A DNA stretch of 64,000 nucleotides from Nocardioides panzhihuensis (GTDB taxonomy: Bacteria; Actinomycetota; Actinomycetes; Propionibacteriales; Nocardioidaceae), in the NCBI RefSeq assembly GCF_013408335.1, contig NZ_JACBZR010000001.1, forward strand, positions 1,116,001-1,180,000. Reading direction: 5' to 3'. The notes under the pieces were generated by a model. That model was given only the letters and a program-made list of their open reading frames with translations, was not told the DNA's origin and made no database searches. Below, in pieces: positions 24,196-32,453 of the stretch. Each line of letters starts with the position of its first letter. Position 1 is the first letter of the stretch. The translations under genes were made by a program, and so were the position numbers.

Positions 24196-25041
24196 ATGCT
24201 GACGACGCGCCAGGGGATCCGCCCGCTGCATGCGGGGGATCTGAGTGCGTTCCTGGAGCTGACCGGTCAGGATCCGGTGGTCAACGTGTTCGCGGAATAC
24301 CGGGCGCGCACCACCAACCTCGAGCCGCGCTGGCTCGGCGGCGAGATCTGGGGGCGCTGGGACGGTGGCGACCTGGTCGCGGCCTGCCATGTCGGCGCCA
24401 ACCTGGTCCCCATCCAGGCCACCCAGGAGGATGCGTACGCCTTCGGTGAGCGGGCCCGCAACCGCGTACGCACCGTCTCGACGATCGTCGGTCGACAGCC
24501 CGCGGTGCGCTCGCTGTGGAGCTCGATCAGCGACTCCTGGGGGACACCGCGCGACGAGCGCTGGGAGCAGCCTCATCTCGAGCAGCAGCTGCAGAGCCTG
24601 GTCGAGCCGGACCCGTTCGTACGCCGCACGGTCCGCGCCGACATGGAGGTCCTCTATCCGGCGTGCGTGGCGATGTACACCGAGGAGGTCGGGATCTCGC
24701 CCGAGACCGGCGGTGGCCGTGACCTCTACCGCGCCCGGGTGCTCCAGCTGATCTCGCGCGGATGGTCCTTCGCGCGGATCGAGGACGGCGAGGTCGTCTT
24801 CAAGGCCGAGGTCGCCTGCGCGACGCCGGGCGCCGCGCAGATCCAGGGGGTCTGGGTGCCCGAGCACCGACGCGGCGAGGGCCTCGCCGCCCGCGGGATG
24901 GCCGCGGTCTGCGACATCGTCCGACGCGAGATCGCCCCCCGCATCTCCCTCTACGTCAACGAGTGGAACGCCCCCGCGCGTCGCGCCTACGAGCGGGCCG
25001 GCTTCCTCGAGACGGCCCGCTTCTCCACCATCATGTTCTGA
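24196..25041 (+). CDS. GNAT N-acetyltransferase with N-terminal DUF4081
   Basis: 281 aa from ATG 24196. The N-terminal half (MLTTRQGIRPLHAGDLSAFLEL to about residue 125) is DUF4081; the C-terminal half is a GNAT fold with FKAEVACATPGAAQIQGVWVPEHRRGEGLAARGMAAV, which contains the acetyl-CoA pyrophosphate loop RRGEGLA, and LYVNEWNAPARRAYERAGF. In Mycobacterium (Rv2867c) and Streptomyces the equivalent gene directly follows ispG. Here 4.5 kb of other genes separates them. Substrate unknown. Confidence 0.88.
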   Translation: MLTTRQGIRPLHAGDLSAFLELTGQDPVVNVFAEYRARTTNLEPRWLGGEIWGRWDGGDLVAACHVGANLVPIQATQEDAYAFGERARNRVRTVSTIVGRQPAVRSLWSSISDSWGTPRDERWEQPHLEQQLQSLVEPDPFVRRTVRADMEVLYPACVAMYTEEVGISPETGGGRDLYRARVLQLISRGWSFARIEDGEVVFKAEVACATPGAAQIQGVWVPEHRRGEGLAARGMAAVCDIVRREIAPRISLYVNEWNAPARRAYERAGFLETARFSTIMF

Positions 25042-25066
25042 TCTGGCGATGTTCTGATCAGCTGGT

Positions 25067-26071
25067 TCAGTACGCCCGCCAGGCTCGCTCGCAGTCAGCG
25101 GCCTCGCAGCGTACGAGCCATGGCGTGCCGCTGCTCGGGTGGGACCGCATCAGGATCCGGGTGTTGGTCTCCCAGGCGTACGCCCACAGCCCGTTCGGGT
25201 TGCGGTAGGTGGTCAGCAGGGTGCCGCGGAGACTGCGGCGGCGGACCACGTCGGCATGGTTCTCGTGCTCGATCGCGTTGGTCGCGAAACGGGCGCCGTC
25301 GGGCGAGAACGACGCGACCGCCTCCAGGCACCCACGCCAGAGCGTCGTGGCGGGCGCGGTGACGGTCGAGACCACCGAACAGGCGTCGACCTGTGACGGG
25401 TCCTTCGTGTACGTCGCCAGTCGGTTGGTGGCGAAGCCGCCTGCGTACGCTGCCCGGGAGGCGATCGTCTTGACCGTGCCGGCCTTCCAGTCCCACACCA
25501 GTGTGCGCGGGGTGCTGTAGGCACCCAGGAGCACCCGGGTGCCGCTCACATCGATCGGGTCGGGCCTCGTCGCTGACCTGAAAGTGTGGCGGGCGACGAC
25601 CGCGCCAGTGGTGGCGCTACGCACCTGGGCCTGGATCCCACCGCTGCTCAGGGTGGCCGTCTTGAGCAGGTAGCGGCCGTCGGCCGACAACCGGGCCTTG
25701 TCCGCGTAGTACATGTCGGTGAGCGATCTCTGCGCGACATCGAGCTGCACCCGGATGATCTGGTCGATGTTGCGGTTGCGGACCCGGAGCACGAACCCGC
25801 TGCCTGAGCGGCCCAGAAGGGTGAACTCGTCGAGGTCGTCACCGACGAGGGCGACCGGTGTCTTCATGCCGGTCGCCGGGTCGACCACCGAGACCGACTC
25901 TGACGACGGGCGGTGGAGGTAGGGAACCGTCGGGCTCTCGCCGATGGGCAGGGGTAGGGGACGCACGTCGACGGTCGGAGCCGCCGCAGAAGCCGGTGTC
26001 GTCAGTGAGACCGGGAGCATGAGAGCAACGAGGATGGCCGTGGCCAGTGCCGGGATTCGGATACGTCTCAT
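25067..26071 (-). CDS. Secreted protein, probable beta-propeller/WD40-like
   Basis: 334 aa from ATG 26071. A Sec signal peptide is clear: MRRIRIPALATAILVALML followed by TTPASAAAP with a likely cleavage after ASA. The mature part contains recurring blade-like strands ending in SADGRYLLKTA, SGTRVLLGAYSTPRTLVWDW and SPDGARFATNAIE, typical of beta-propeller proteins. Two cysteines near the C-terminus (RCEAADCERAW) may be disulfide-bonded. No catalytic motif is seen. It is divergent from proS and its SD is poor. Confidence 0.7.
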   Translation of the reverse strand: MRRIRIPALATAILVALMLPVSLTTPASAAAPTVDVRPLPLPIGESPTVPYLHRPSSESVSVVDPATGMKTPVALVGDDLDEFTLLGRSGSGFVLRVRNRNIDQIIRVQLDVAQRSLTDMYYADKARLSADGRYLLKTATLSSGGIQAQVRSATTGAVVARHTFRSATRPDPIDVSGTRVLLGAYSTPRTLVWDWKAGTVKTIASRAAYAGGFATNRLATYTKDPSQVDACSVVSTVTAPATTLWRGCLEAVASFSPDGARFATNAIEHENHADVVRRRSLRGTLLTTYRNPNGLWAYAWETNTRILMRSHPSSGTPWLVRCEAADCERAWRAY

Positions 26072-26147
26072 GGAGGGATGACGCGTGCAGGCGGCGGCCG
26101 GTTGCAACACGCTTCTGACCGGTTCGCGGGAGCGGTCCGGTGCGCCG

Positions 26148-26153
26148 TACGCT
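26148..26153 (+). promoter_or_regulatory. Putative -10 element for leaderless proS transcript
   Basis: TACGCT, 7 nt before the ATG at 26161, without an SD. This supports 26161 rather than the internal ATG at 26173 as the start. Confidence 0.4.
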
Positions 26154-26160
26154 TGCCCGC

Positions 26161-27921
26161 ATGATCGCCCGTATGTCGACCCTGTTCGTGCGGACTCTTC
26201 GTGAGAGTCCCGCGGATGCCGAGGTCGCGAGCCACAAGCTGCTTGTCCGTGCCGGCTACATCCGCCGCGCCGCTCCGGGGATCTACTCCTGGCTGCCGCT
26301 GGGGCTGCGCGTGCTCGGCAAGGTCGAGGGGATCATCCGCGAGGAGATGGCCGCGATCGGGTCCCAGGAGGTGCACTTCCCCGCGCTGCTGCCGCGCGAG
26401 CCCTACGAGGCGACCGGTCGCTGGACGGAGTACGGCGACGGCATCTTCCGGCTCGAGGACCGCAAGGGGGCCGACTACCTGCTCGGCCCCACGCACGAGG
26501 AGATGTTCACGCTCCTGGTCAAGGATCTCTACGGCTCCTACAAGGACCTGCCGCTGGCGATCTACCAGATCCAGACGAAGTACCGCGACGAGGCGCGTCC
26601 CCGTGCGGGGCTGCTGCGCGGGCGCGAGTTCATCATGAAGGACTCCTACTCCTTCGACTACACCGACGAGGGTCTCGAGGCTGCCTACCAGGCCCACCGT
26701 GCGGCGTACGTCAAGGTCTTCGACCGCCTCGGGTTCGAGTACGTCGTCGTCAAGGCGACCTCCGGTGCGATGGGCGGCTCGGCCTCCGAGGAGTTCCTGG
26801 CCGTCTCCGAGGCCGGCGAGGACACCTTCGTCCGCTCGCCCGGCGGCTACGCCGCCAACGTCGAGGCGGTCACGACCCTGGCCCCCGAGCCGATCTCCTA
26901 CGAGGGCGTGCCCGCCGCCCACGCCGAGGACACCCCCGACACCCCGACGATCCAGACGCTGGTGGACCACCTCAACGAGGCGTACCCGCGCGAGGACCGT
27001 CCCTGGGAGGCCGGCGACACACTGAAGAACGTGCTGCTGACGCTGCGCCACCCCGACGGGACGGTCGAGCCGCTCGCCGTTGGCGTGCCCGGTGACCGCG
27101 ACGTCGACATCAAGCGTCTCGAGGGGCAGCTGGAGCCGATCGAGGTCGAGCCCATGGACGACGTGGAGCTCAAGAAGCACCCCGAGCTGGTCAAGGGCTA
27201 CATCGGCCCCCAGGCTCTGGGTGAGGAGTCCGCCTCCGGGATCCGCTACCTGGTCGACCCGCGCGTGGTCACCGGCACCCGCTGGGTCACCGGCGCCAAC
27301 GTCGAGGGCAAGCACGTCATCGACCTGGTCGCCGGCCGCGACTTCACCCCCGACGGCACCATCGAGGCCGCCGAGGTGCGTGAGGGCGACCCGGCCCCTG
27401 ACGGCTCCGGCCCGCTGACGCTGGCCCGCGGCATCGAGATGGGCCATGTCTTCCAGCTCGGCCGCAAGTACGCCGACGCGCTCGGCCTGCAGGTCCTCGA
27501 CGAGAACGGCAAGCTCGTCACGGTCACCATGGGCTCCTACGGCGTCGGTGTCACCCGTGCCGTGGCCGCCGTCGCCGAGGGCACCCTCGACGACATCGGT
27601 CTGGCGTGGCCCCGCAACGTCGCTCCGTACGACATCCACCTCGTCGCCACCGGCAAGGACGCCGCGATCTTCGAGGCCGCCGAGAAGCTTGCCGGCGAGC
27701 TCGAGGCCGCCGGCGTCGACGTGCTCTACGACGACCGCCCCAAGGTCTCGCCCGGTGTGAAGTTCAAGGACGCCGAGCTCATCGGGGTCCCGACCATCGT
27801 CACTGTCGGCAAGGGGCTGGTCGAGGGCAAGATCGAGGTCAAGGACCGCAAGAGCGGCGAGAAGACCGAGGTCGCTCTGGACGACGTGGTCGCTCACCTG
27901 ATCGAGGTCGTCCGCGGCTGA
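26161..27921 (+). CDS. proS: Prolyl-tRNA synthetase, bacterial type
   Basis: 586 aa. It charges tRNA-Pro. The class II catalytic core has motif 1 region ([22 protein letters not shown]), motif 2 [21 protein letters not shown] and motif 3 [16 protein letters not shown]. Between motifs 2 and 3 is the editing (INS) domain, including [14 protein letters not shown] and a long insertion (residues about 240-410), as in bacterial-type ProRS. The C-terminal anticodon-binding domain begins at about 480 ([21 protein letters not shown]). The start was chosen for the leaderless -10 spacing and because homologues have a few residues before the MSxLxVxTLR motif. Confidence 0.96.
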   Translation: MIARMSTLFVRTLRESPADAEVASHKLLVRAGYIRRAAPGIYSWLPLGLRVLGKVEGIIREEMAAIGSQEVHFPALLPREPYEATGRWTEYGDGIFRLEDRKGADYLLGPTHEEMFTLLVKDLYGSYKDLPLAIYQIQTKYRDEARPRAGLLRGREFIMKDSYSFDYTDEGLEAAYQAHRAAYVKVFDRLGFEYVVVKATSGAMGGSASEEFLAVSEAGEDTFVRSPGGYAANVEAVTTLAPEPISYEGVPAAHAEDTPDTPTIQTLVDHLNEAYPREDRPWEAGDTLKNVLLTLRHPDGTVEPLAVGVPGDRDVDIKRLEGQLEPIEVEPMDDVELKKHPELVKGYIGPQALGEESASGIRYLVDPRVVTGTRWVTGANVEGKHVIDLVAGRDFTPDGTIEAAEVREGDPAPDGSGPLTLARGIEMGHVFQLGRKYADALGLQVLDENGKLVTVTMGSYGVGVTRAVAAVAEGTLDDIGLAWPRNVAPYDIHLVATGKDAAIFEAAEKLAGELEAAGVDVLYDDRPKVSPGVKFKDAELIGVPTIVTVGKGLVEGKIEVKDRKSGEKTEVALDDVVAHLIEVVRG

Positions 27922-27925
27922 CATA

Positions 27926-27945
27926 ACCGGAGCTTCTCCGGTGTT
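27926..27945 (+). terminator. Terminator directly after proS
   Basis: ACCGGAG-CTT-CTCCGGT (27926-27942) gives a 7-bp stem with a 3-nt loop, followed by GTTT. Confidence 0.7.
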
Positions 27946-27946
27946 T

Positions 27947-27986
27947 CCTGCGCTTCTCGGGTGTTGCAATGCCTGAGAAGCGCAGG
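27947..27986. terminator. Second long hairpin after proS
   Basis: CCTGCGCTTCTC (27947-27958) and GAGAAGCGCAGG (27975-27986) pair perfectly over 12 bp; inner G.T/G-C pairs extend the stem to 15 bp. The loop contains TTGCAA-like TGTTGCAATG. It has no T-run and lies between proS and the CoA-transferase gene, so it may be a back-up terminator or part of that gene's control region. Confidence 0.5.
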
Positions 27987-28003
27987 CCCCGAAATTCGTA
28001 GAG

Positions 28004-28017
28004 CCCGGTTAACCGGG
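28004..28017. promoter_or_regulatory. 14-bp perfect palindrome before the CoA-transferase gene
   Basis: CCCGGTTAACCGGG, centred 43 bp upstream of the ATG at 28054, in the place expected for an operator. No regulator gene is adjacent. Confidence 0.4.
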
Positions 28018-28053
28018 GATTCCGACCGCCGCGAATGAGGCAAGATCGACCCC

Positions 28054-29565
28054 ATGACGGGGCTCAGGATCCTTGACCGTACGCTCGCCAGGCGGGTGAT
28101 GAGTGCCGCGGAGGCGGCCGAGCAGATCGGCCCGGGGGAGACCGTGGGGTTCTCGGGGTTCACCGGGGCCGGGCACCCGAAGGCGGTGCCGGCAGCGCTG
28201 GCGCGACGTATGCGGGCGGCTCATGAGCGCGGCGAGGAGTTCCGGGTCCAGGCGTGGACCGGCGCCTCGACGGCGCCCGACCTCGACGGCGTCCTCGCCG
28301 AGGCGCACGGGCTCTCCAAGCGGCTGCCCTACAACGGCGACCCGCTGCTACGCCGGCAGATCAACTCGGGAGAGGTCGAGTACGTCGACGTGCATCTGTC
28401 CCACGTCGCCCAGCACAGCTGGTTCGGCTTCTACGGCGGCCTCGACGTCGCCGTCGTCGAGGTGGCGGCGGTGCTCCCCAACGGGCTGCTCGTCCCCACC
28501 TCGAGCGTGGGGAACAACAAGACCTGGCTGGAGAACGCCGACAGGGTGATCCTCGAGGTCAACAGCTGGCAGCCGCGAGGGTTCGAGGGCTTCCACGACA
28601 TCTACTACGGCACCCGCCTGCCGCCTCAGCGGGCGCCGATCCAGCTGACCACGCCGATGCAGCGGATCGGCGACCCCTACCTCCGGGTCGACCCGGCGAA
28701 GGTGGTCGCCGTCGTCGAGACCGACCACCCCGACCGCAACACCCCGCTACGCCCGGTGGACGACGACAGCCGCGCGATGGCGGACCTCCTCGTGGACTTC
28801 CTCCGGCACGAGGTACGCAACGACCGGCTGCACCGGAGCCTGCTGCCGCTCCAGGCCGGCGTCGGCAACGTCGCCAACGCGGTCCTGGCCGGTCTCCAGG
28901 AGAGCGAGTTCGAGCACCTGACGGCCTACACCGAGACGATCCAGGACGGCCTCCTCGACCTCCTCGACTCGGGCAAGCTGATCGGCGTCTCGTCGACGTC
29001 CTTCGGGCTCTCCGAGGAGGGCGCCCGGCGGTTCAACGACGACATCCACCACTACAAGGGCCGGATCCTGCTGCGACCGCAGGAGATCTCGAACCATCCC
29101 GAGGTCGTGCGACGGCTGGGTCTGATCGCGATCAACGGCATGGTCGAGGCCGACATCTACGGCAACGTGAACTCCACCCACGTCGCCGGCTCCTCGATCG
29201 TCAACGGCATCGGCGGCTCGGGTGACTTCGCCCGCAACGCGTATCTCAACTTCTTCGTCTCTGCCTCGACCGCCAAGAACGGCGCGATCTCCTCGATCGT
29301 GCCCTTCGTCAGCCACGTCGACCACACCGAGCACGACGTGCAGGTCGTGATCACCGAGCAGGGGCTGGCCGACCTGCGCGGACTCTCGCCGCGGGCACGG
29401 GCGCGGAAGATCATCGACCGATGCGCACACCCCGACTACCGCGACCGGCTCGCCGACTACTTCGAGCGCGCCCAGCGCGAGCGTCCCGATGCCATGCATA
29501 CGCCGCATCTGCTCGGTGAGGCGCTCTCCTGGCACCGCTCCTATGTGGAGACCGGACACATGTGA
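28054..29565 (+). CDS. Acetyl-CoA hydrolase/transferase family (succinyl-CoA:acetate CoA-transferase-like)
   Basis: 503 aa. Class I CoA-transferase that moves CoA between acetate and succinate or a similar pair through a glutamyl-CoA intermediate. The catalytic Glu is in TAYTETIQDGLLDLL and falls at residue 294, the same number as in Acetobacter AarC. Other signatures: GFSGFTGAGHPKAVP near the N-terminus, the CoA-loop GVGNVANAVLAGL, and INGMVEADIYGNVNSTHVAGSSIVNGIGGSGDFARNAYL. Closest described types are Cat1/AarC and the Corynebacterium acetate CoA-transferase. Palindromes upstream suggest its own regulation. Donor/acceptor choice is inferred. Confidence 0.92.
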   Translation: MTGLRILDRTLARRVMSAAEAAEQIGPGETVGFSGFTGAGHPKAVPAALARRMRAAHERGEEFRVQAWTGASTAPDLDGVLAEAHGLSKRLPYNGDPLLRRQINSGEVEYVDVHLSHVAQHSWFGFYGGLDVAVVEVAAVLPNGLLVPTSSVGNNKTWLENADRVILEVNSWQPRGFEGFHDIYYGTRLPPQRAPIQLTTPMQRIGDPYLRVDPAKVVAVVETDHPDRNTPLRPVDDDSRAMADLLVDFLRHEVRNDRLHRSLLPLQAGVGNVANAVLAGLQESEFEHLTAYTETIQDGLLDLLDSGKLIGVSSTSFGLSEEGARRFNDDIHHYKGRILLRPQEISNHPEVVRRLGLIAINGMVEADIYGNVNSTHVAGSSIVNGIGGSGDFARNAYLNFFVSASTAKNGAISSIVPFVSHVDHTEHDVQVVITEQGLADLRGLSPRARARKIIDRCAHPDYRDRLADYFERAQRERPDAMHTPHLLGEALSWHRSYVETGHM

Positions 29566-29613
29566 GCCGTGAAGGTCTCGGATCCGTCTCGATGTGTCTG
29601 CCGGGGCGGACAG

Positions 29614-29645
29614 GCTCTTCGAAGATCGGTACGGTGCTGAAGAGC
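29614..29645 (+). terminator. Possible terminator after the CoA-transferase gene
   Basis: GCTCTTC (29614-29620) and GAAGAGC (29639-29645) form a 7-bp stem around an 18-nt loop, about 50 nt after the stop codon. The 365-bp gap 29566-29930 holds only this and the TTGCAA array; no gene is supported. Confidence 0.35.
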
Positions 29646-29719
29646 TCCCTGTGCCCCGTCGCCCGGCGGCTGAGCGGCATACACCAGACCGTTCGCTCCT
29701 GGGAATGACGCCAGGAAAG

Positions 29720-29788
29720 TTGCAAGTTCTTGCAATGCGCTTTTGCGGGTCTGGGCCATTCTGAGCGGGGATTGCATACTTCTGCAAG
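29720..29788. repeat. Phased TTGCA-type motifs in a noncoding gap
   Basis: TTGCAA occurs at 29720-29725 and 29730-29735 (10 bp apart), with TTTTGC at 29741, then ATTGCA at 29771-29776 and CTGCAAG at 29782-29788. Such AT-rich words are rare in DNA of this composition, and the roughly one-turn spacing suggests a multi-subunit DNA-binding target. No downstream gene within 1 kb on the + strand, and the minus-strand neighbour ends rather than starts here. Confidence 0.4.
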
Positions 29789-29930
29789 AGAGGTTCGCCC
29801 CCAGGCGGCTTCTCAGGCCTCGTGTCCAGGCCAAAACCTGGCCCGCGAGCCGCCCGGACTCGGGAGACATCTCGGGAGTCTCCCGCGCCGGACGGTTCGC
29901 GGGCCATCTCGGCTTTTGGTGGCGCCTGCG

Positions 29931-30362
29931 CTAGGTCCCCGGGAACGCCGTCGGCTTGGCGCCGAGGTCGAGCTGCCGCGCGGCCGCCCGGCAGAGCAGC
30001 TGGACGAGCAGCGTGCGGTCGGTGCCGGTCGCCTTCGGGACCAAAGAGAGATAGGTCGCGGTGGTGTCCCGCTCCAGGCGCAGAGCCGCGGCGCCGATGC
30101 CCTCCGGCGACCCGGTCCGGCGGGGCAGGTCGTAGACGGCGGAGGACGCGACCGGCTCGAGCCCCGCGGCCACCACACGGACGGCCAGGGCCTCGCGGGC
30201 GTTCACGTGGTCGGCGTACGCGACCTCGAGCGCGCGTGCCAGCGCCGGTGCGGACGAGGCGGAGGTGCGCCCGCCCAGGGCACCGAGGATGTAGATCGAG
30301 GCGTGCTCGACCGCGAGCGCAGCCTGGATGGCCTCTGTCGAGATCGAGTCCGCCGCCGTCAT
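29931..30362 (-). CDS. DUF4439 ferritin-like protein
   Basis: 143 aa, all helical by composition: STEAIQAALAVEHASIYILGALGG, ARALEVAYADHVNAREALAVRVV, then GAAALRLERDTTATYLSLVPKA. The E-H pattern of a ferritin-like four-helix bundle (EHASIY, ADHVNAREA, ERDTTATYL) is present, but which residues bind metal is not certain. Homologues (for example Rv2844 in M. tuberculosis) lie in this same place between proS and rimP. Its ATG overlaps the stop of the upstream lipoprotein-like gene (ATGA), so the two are coupled. Function unknown. Confidence 0.85.
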   Translation of the reverse strand: MTAADSISTEAIQAALAVEHASIYILGALGGRTSASSAPALARALEVAYADHVNAREALAVRVVAAGLEPVASSAVYDLPRRTGSPEGIGAAALRLERDTTATYLSLVPKATGTDRTLLVQLLCRAAARQLDLGAKPTAFPGT

Positions 30363-30781
30363 GCCAGGCCCCGCCCGTGCAGCAGCTGCTGCTGGCCGGC
30401 GGCGATCGAGGCGAGCAGCGTGATCAGCTGCGGGTCAGCCGCGCGCCCGGCGGCGGTGGTGAGCGCCGTGACCAGGGCGAGCTGGCGTTCCTGCCAGCGG
30501 CCCTCCGCCGGCGCGGCCGTGACACCCTCGGACGGAGCCAGCGCCTCGATGTGGACACGATGGAGCTGGACGAAGGCCGCCGGCGCACCCTCGTCGGCGC
30601 CGAGGATCTCCGCGACCGTGGCGTCGATCACATTCTGGTCAGGGTTGGCGGGGGCCGGGGGAGTGCTCGGCGGTGGTGCTTTGACAGGATCGAGCATCTC
30701 CGAGGCCGAACACGCCGAGGCGGTCATTGGCGCAACCACGGCGACGGCCACAGCGGTGCGGCGCGAGAGCATCCGGATCAC
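30359..30781 (-). CDS. Putative secreted lipoprotein upstream of the DUF4439 gene
   Basis: 140 aa from GTG 30781, which has AGGG 8 nt upstream; an ATG three codons later (30772) is an alternative. The N-terminus MLSRRTAVAVAVVAPM then TASACSAS has a signal peptide with a possible lipobox Cys. A Pro-rich linker (VKAPPPSTPPAPANP) and a helical domain with many Ala and Glu follow. A gene in this position (Rv2843-like) is common in actinobacteria. Function unknown; conserved pairing suggests it works with the ferritin-like protein at the membrane. Confidence 0.7.
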   Translation of the reverse strand: MIRMLSRRTAVAVAVVAPMTASACSASEMLDPVKAPPPSTPPAPANPDQNVIDATVAEILGADEGAPAAFVQLHRVHIEALAPSEGVTAAPAEGRWQERQLALVTALTTAAGRAADPQLITLLASIAAGQQQLLHGRGLA

Positions 30782-30962
30782 GTGAGGAACCCTAACCACA
30801 CCCGGCGGGAGTCGCGTCAGCGGCTTTCAAACACAGCCGCGTGCTGTTCGAGACACCCGAGGCGTACAGGTAAGGTGTCATCGGCGGCGCCGCGTGCCCG
30901 GGCGGCCCACACAGTTGGACCAATCAACAGGATCAGACAACAGGATGCAGGGGGAGATCGCG

Positions 30963-31445
30963 TTGAGTGCTGAGCAGAAGGACGCGATCGCGAGTGCCAT
31001 CGAGGAGGCCCTTGTCGACCCGCTTCTGGCCCTGGGCCTCGACGTCGAGGCCGTGGAGATCACGCCGGCCGGCAAGCGCCGGATCCTGCGGATCGCCGTC
31101 GACAAGGACGGCGGGATCAACCATGACGGCGTCACCGAGGCGACCCGTGAGGTCAACCGGGTCCTCGACGAGTCCGACGTCATGGGTGAGCAGCCCTACA
31201 CCCTCGAGGTGACGTCTCCCGGTGTCGACCGGCCGCTGACCCTGCCGCGCCACTGGCGCCGCAACAAGAGTCGCCTGGTCAAGGTCACCACCGTCGACGG
31301 CTCCACGTTCACCGGCCGCGTCAAGGAGTCCGACGAGGAGCGCGCCAGCCTCGAGGTGAGCGGCAAGCGCCGCGAGGTGGCGTACGCGGAAGTGAAGAAG
31401 GCGCTTGTGCAGATCGAGTTCAAGCGGATCGACGAGGGGGAGTAG
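30963..31445 (+). CDS. rimP: Ribosome maturation factor RimP
   Basis: 160 aa from TTG 30963, chosen because GGGGGAG lies 6 nt upstream; an ATG at 30945 has a weaker site. RimP binds the 30S precursor and aids maturation of the small subunit. Motifs: PLLALGLDVEAVEITPAGKRRILRIAVDKDGGI, then VTEATREVNRVLDE, and YTLEVTSPGVDRPLT, the RimP signature, followed by the C-terminal SH3-like domain (RLVKVTTVDGSTFTGRV). It is divergent from the lipoprotein gene and leads the rimP-nusA-infB operon, with nusA 3 bp downstream. Confidence 0.95.
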   Translation: MSAEQKDAIASAIEEALVDPLLALGLDVEAVEITPAGKRRILRIAVDKDGGINHDGVTEATREVNRVLDESDVMGEQPYTLEVTSPGVDRPLTLPRHWRRNKSRLVKVTTVDGSTFTGRVKESDEERASLEVSGKRREVAYAEVKKALVQIEFKRIDEGE

Positions 31446-31448
31446 GCC

Positions 31449-32426
31449 ATGGACATCGATATGAGCATCCTGCGGATGCTGGAGCGGGAGCGGGAGATCT
31501 CGCTCGATGTGCTCGTCGAGGCGATCGAACAGGGCCTGCTGACGGCCTACCACAAGAACGGCGACTCCCAGACGAAGGCGCGGGTCGACCTGGACCGCAA
31601 GACCGGGCACGTACGCGTGCTGGCTGCCGAGGTCGACGACGAGGGCAACGTCGTCGGGGAGTACGACGACACGCCCGAGGGCTTCGGCCGGATCGCCGCC
31701 ACCACCGCCAAGCAGATCGTGCTGCAGCGGCTGCGCGACGCCGAGGACGACGTGAAGTTCGGTGAGTTCTCCGGCAAGGAGGGCGACATCCTCTCCGGCG
31801 TCATCCAGCAGGGCCGCAACCCCGACGACGTGCTCGTCGACCTGGGCCGGCTCGAGGGTGTCATCCCGATCTCGGAGCGTGTGCCTGGTGAGGACTACAG
31901 CCACGGCACCCGGATCAAGGCGCTCGTGGTGAGCGTGCGCAAGGGCATGCGGGGCCCGCAGATCACGCTCTCGCGCTCCCACCCCAACCTGGTCAAGAAG
32001 CTCTTCTCCTTCGAGGTCCCCGAGATCGCCGACGGCACCGTGGAGATCTCCGCGATCGCCCGCGAGGCCGGCCACCGCACCAAGATCGCGGTCATATCGA
32101 CCGTCGCCGGCGTCAACGCCAAGGGCGCCTGCATCGGCCCGATGGGTCAGCGGGTCCGCCAGGTCATGTCCGAGCTGCAGGGCGAGAAGATCGACATCGT
32201 CGACTGGTCCGAGGACCCGAAGGTGCTCGTCGCCTCCGCGCTCTCGCCGGCCCGGGTCTCCTCGGTCCAGATCATCGACGAGGCGACCAAGTCCGCCCGT
32301 GTCGTCGTGCCCGACTACCAGCTCTCGCTGGCCATCGGCAAGGAGGGGCAGAACGCCCGTCTCGCCGCTCGCCTCACCGGGTGGCGCATCGACATCCGCT
32401 CCGACGAGGAGACCCCGGTCGCCTGA
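31449..32426 (+). CDS. nusA: Transcription termination/antitermination factor NusA
   Basis: 325 aa. N-terminal RNA-polymerase-binding domain ([14 protein letters not shown] to about residue 110), an S1 domain ([24 protein letters not shown]), and two KH domains containing [37 protein letters not shown] and the C-terminal [20 protein letters not shown]. It binds RNA polymerase and modulates pausing, termination and rRNA antitermination. It lacks the C-terminal acidic repeats of E. coli NusA, as usual for actinobacteria. It follows rimP with 3 bp between. Confidence 0.96.
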   Translation: MDIDMSILRMLEREREISLDVLVEAIEQGLLTAYHKNGDSQTKARVDLDRKTGHVRVLAAEVDDEGNVVGEYDDTPEGFGRIAATTAKQIVLQRLRDAEDDVKFGEFSGKEGDILSGVIQQGRNPDDVLVDLGRLEGVIPISERVPGEDYSHGTRIKALVVSVRKGMRGPQITLSRSHPNLVKKLFSFEVPEIADGTVEISAIAREAGHRTKIAVISTVAGVNAKGACIGPMGQRVRQVMSELQGEKIDIVDWSEDPKVLVASALSPARVSSVQIIDEATKSARVVVPDYQLSLAIGKEGQNARLAARLTGWRIDIRSDEETPVA

Positions 32427-32440
32427 GCCTCGCGGCTCGT

Positions 32441-32446
32441 TAGCCT
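32441..32446 (+). promoter_or_regulatory. Putative -10 element for a leaderless hydrolase transcript inside the nusA-infB operon
   Basis: TAGCCT, 7 nt before the ATG at 32454, no SD. This would give the inserted hydrolase gene independent expression. Confidence 0.45.
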
Positions 32447-32453
32447 GTGCGGC

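Noticed and set aside
26068..27969. 633-codon open frame antisense to proS
   Set aside because: Covers proS almost exactly on the opposite strand; composition is Asp/Gly/Val-rich shadow sequence.
29743..29934. 63-codon plus-strand frame after the TTGCA-type motifs
   Set aside because: Arg/Ser-rich with no SD; the composition looks like noncoding high-GC sequence. The motifs themselves are kept as a finding.
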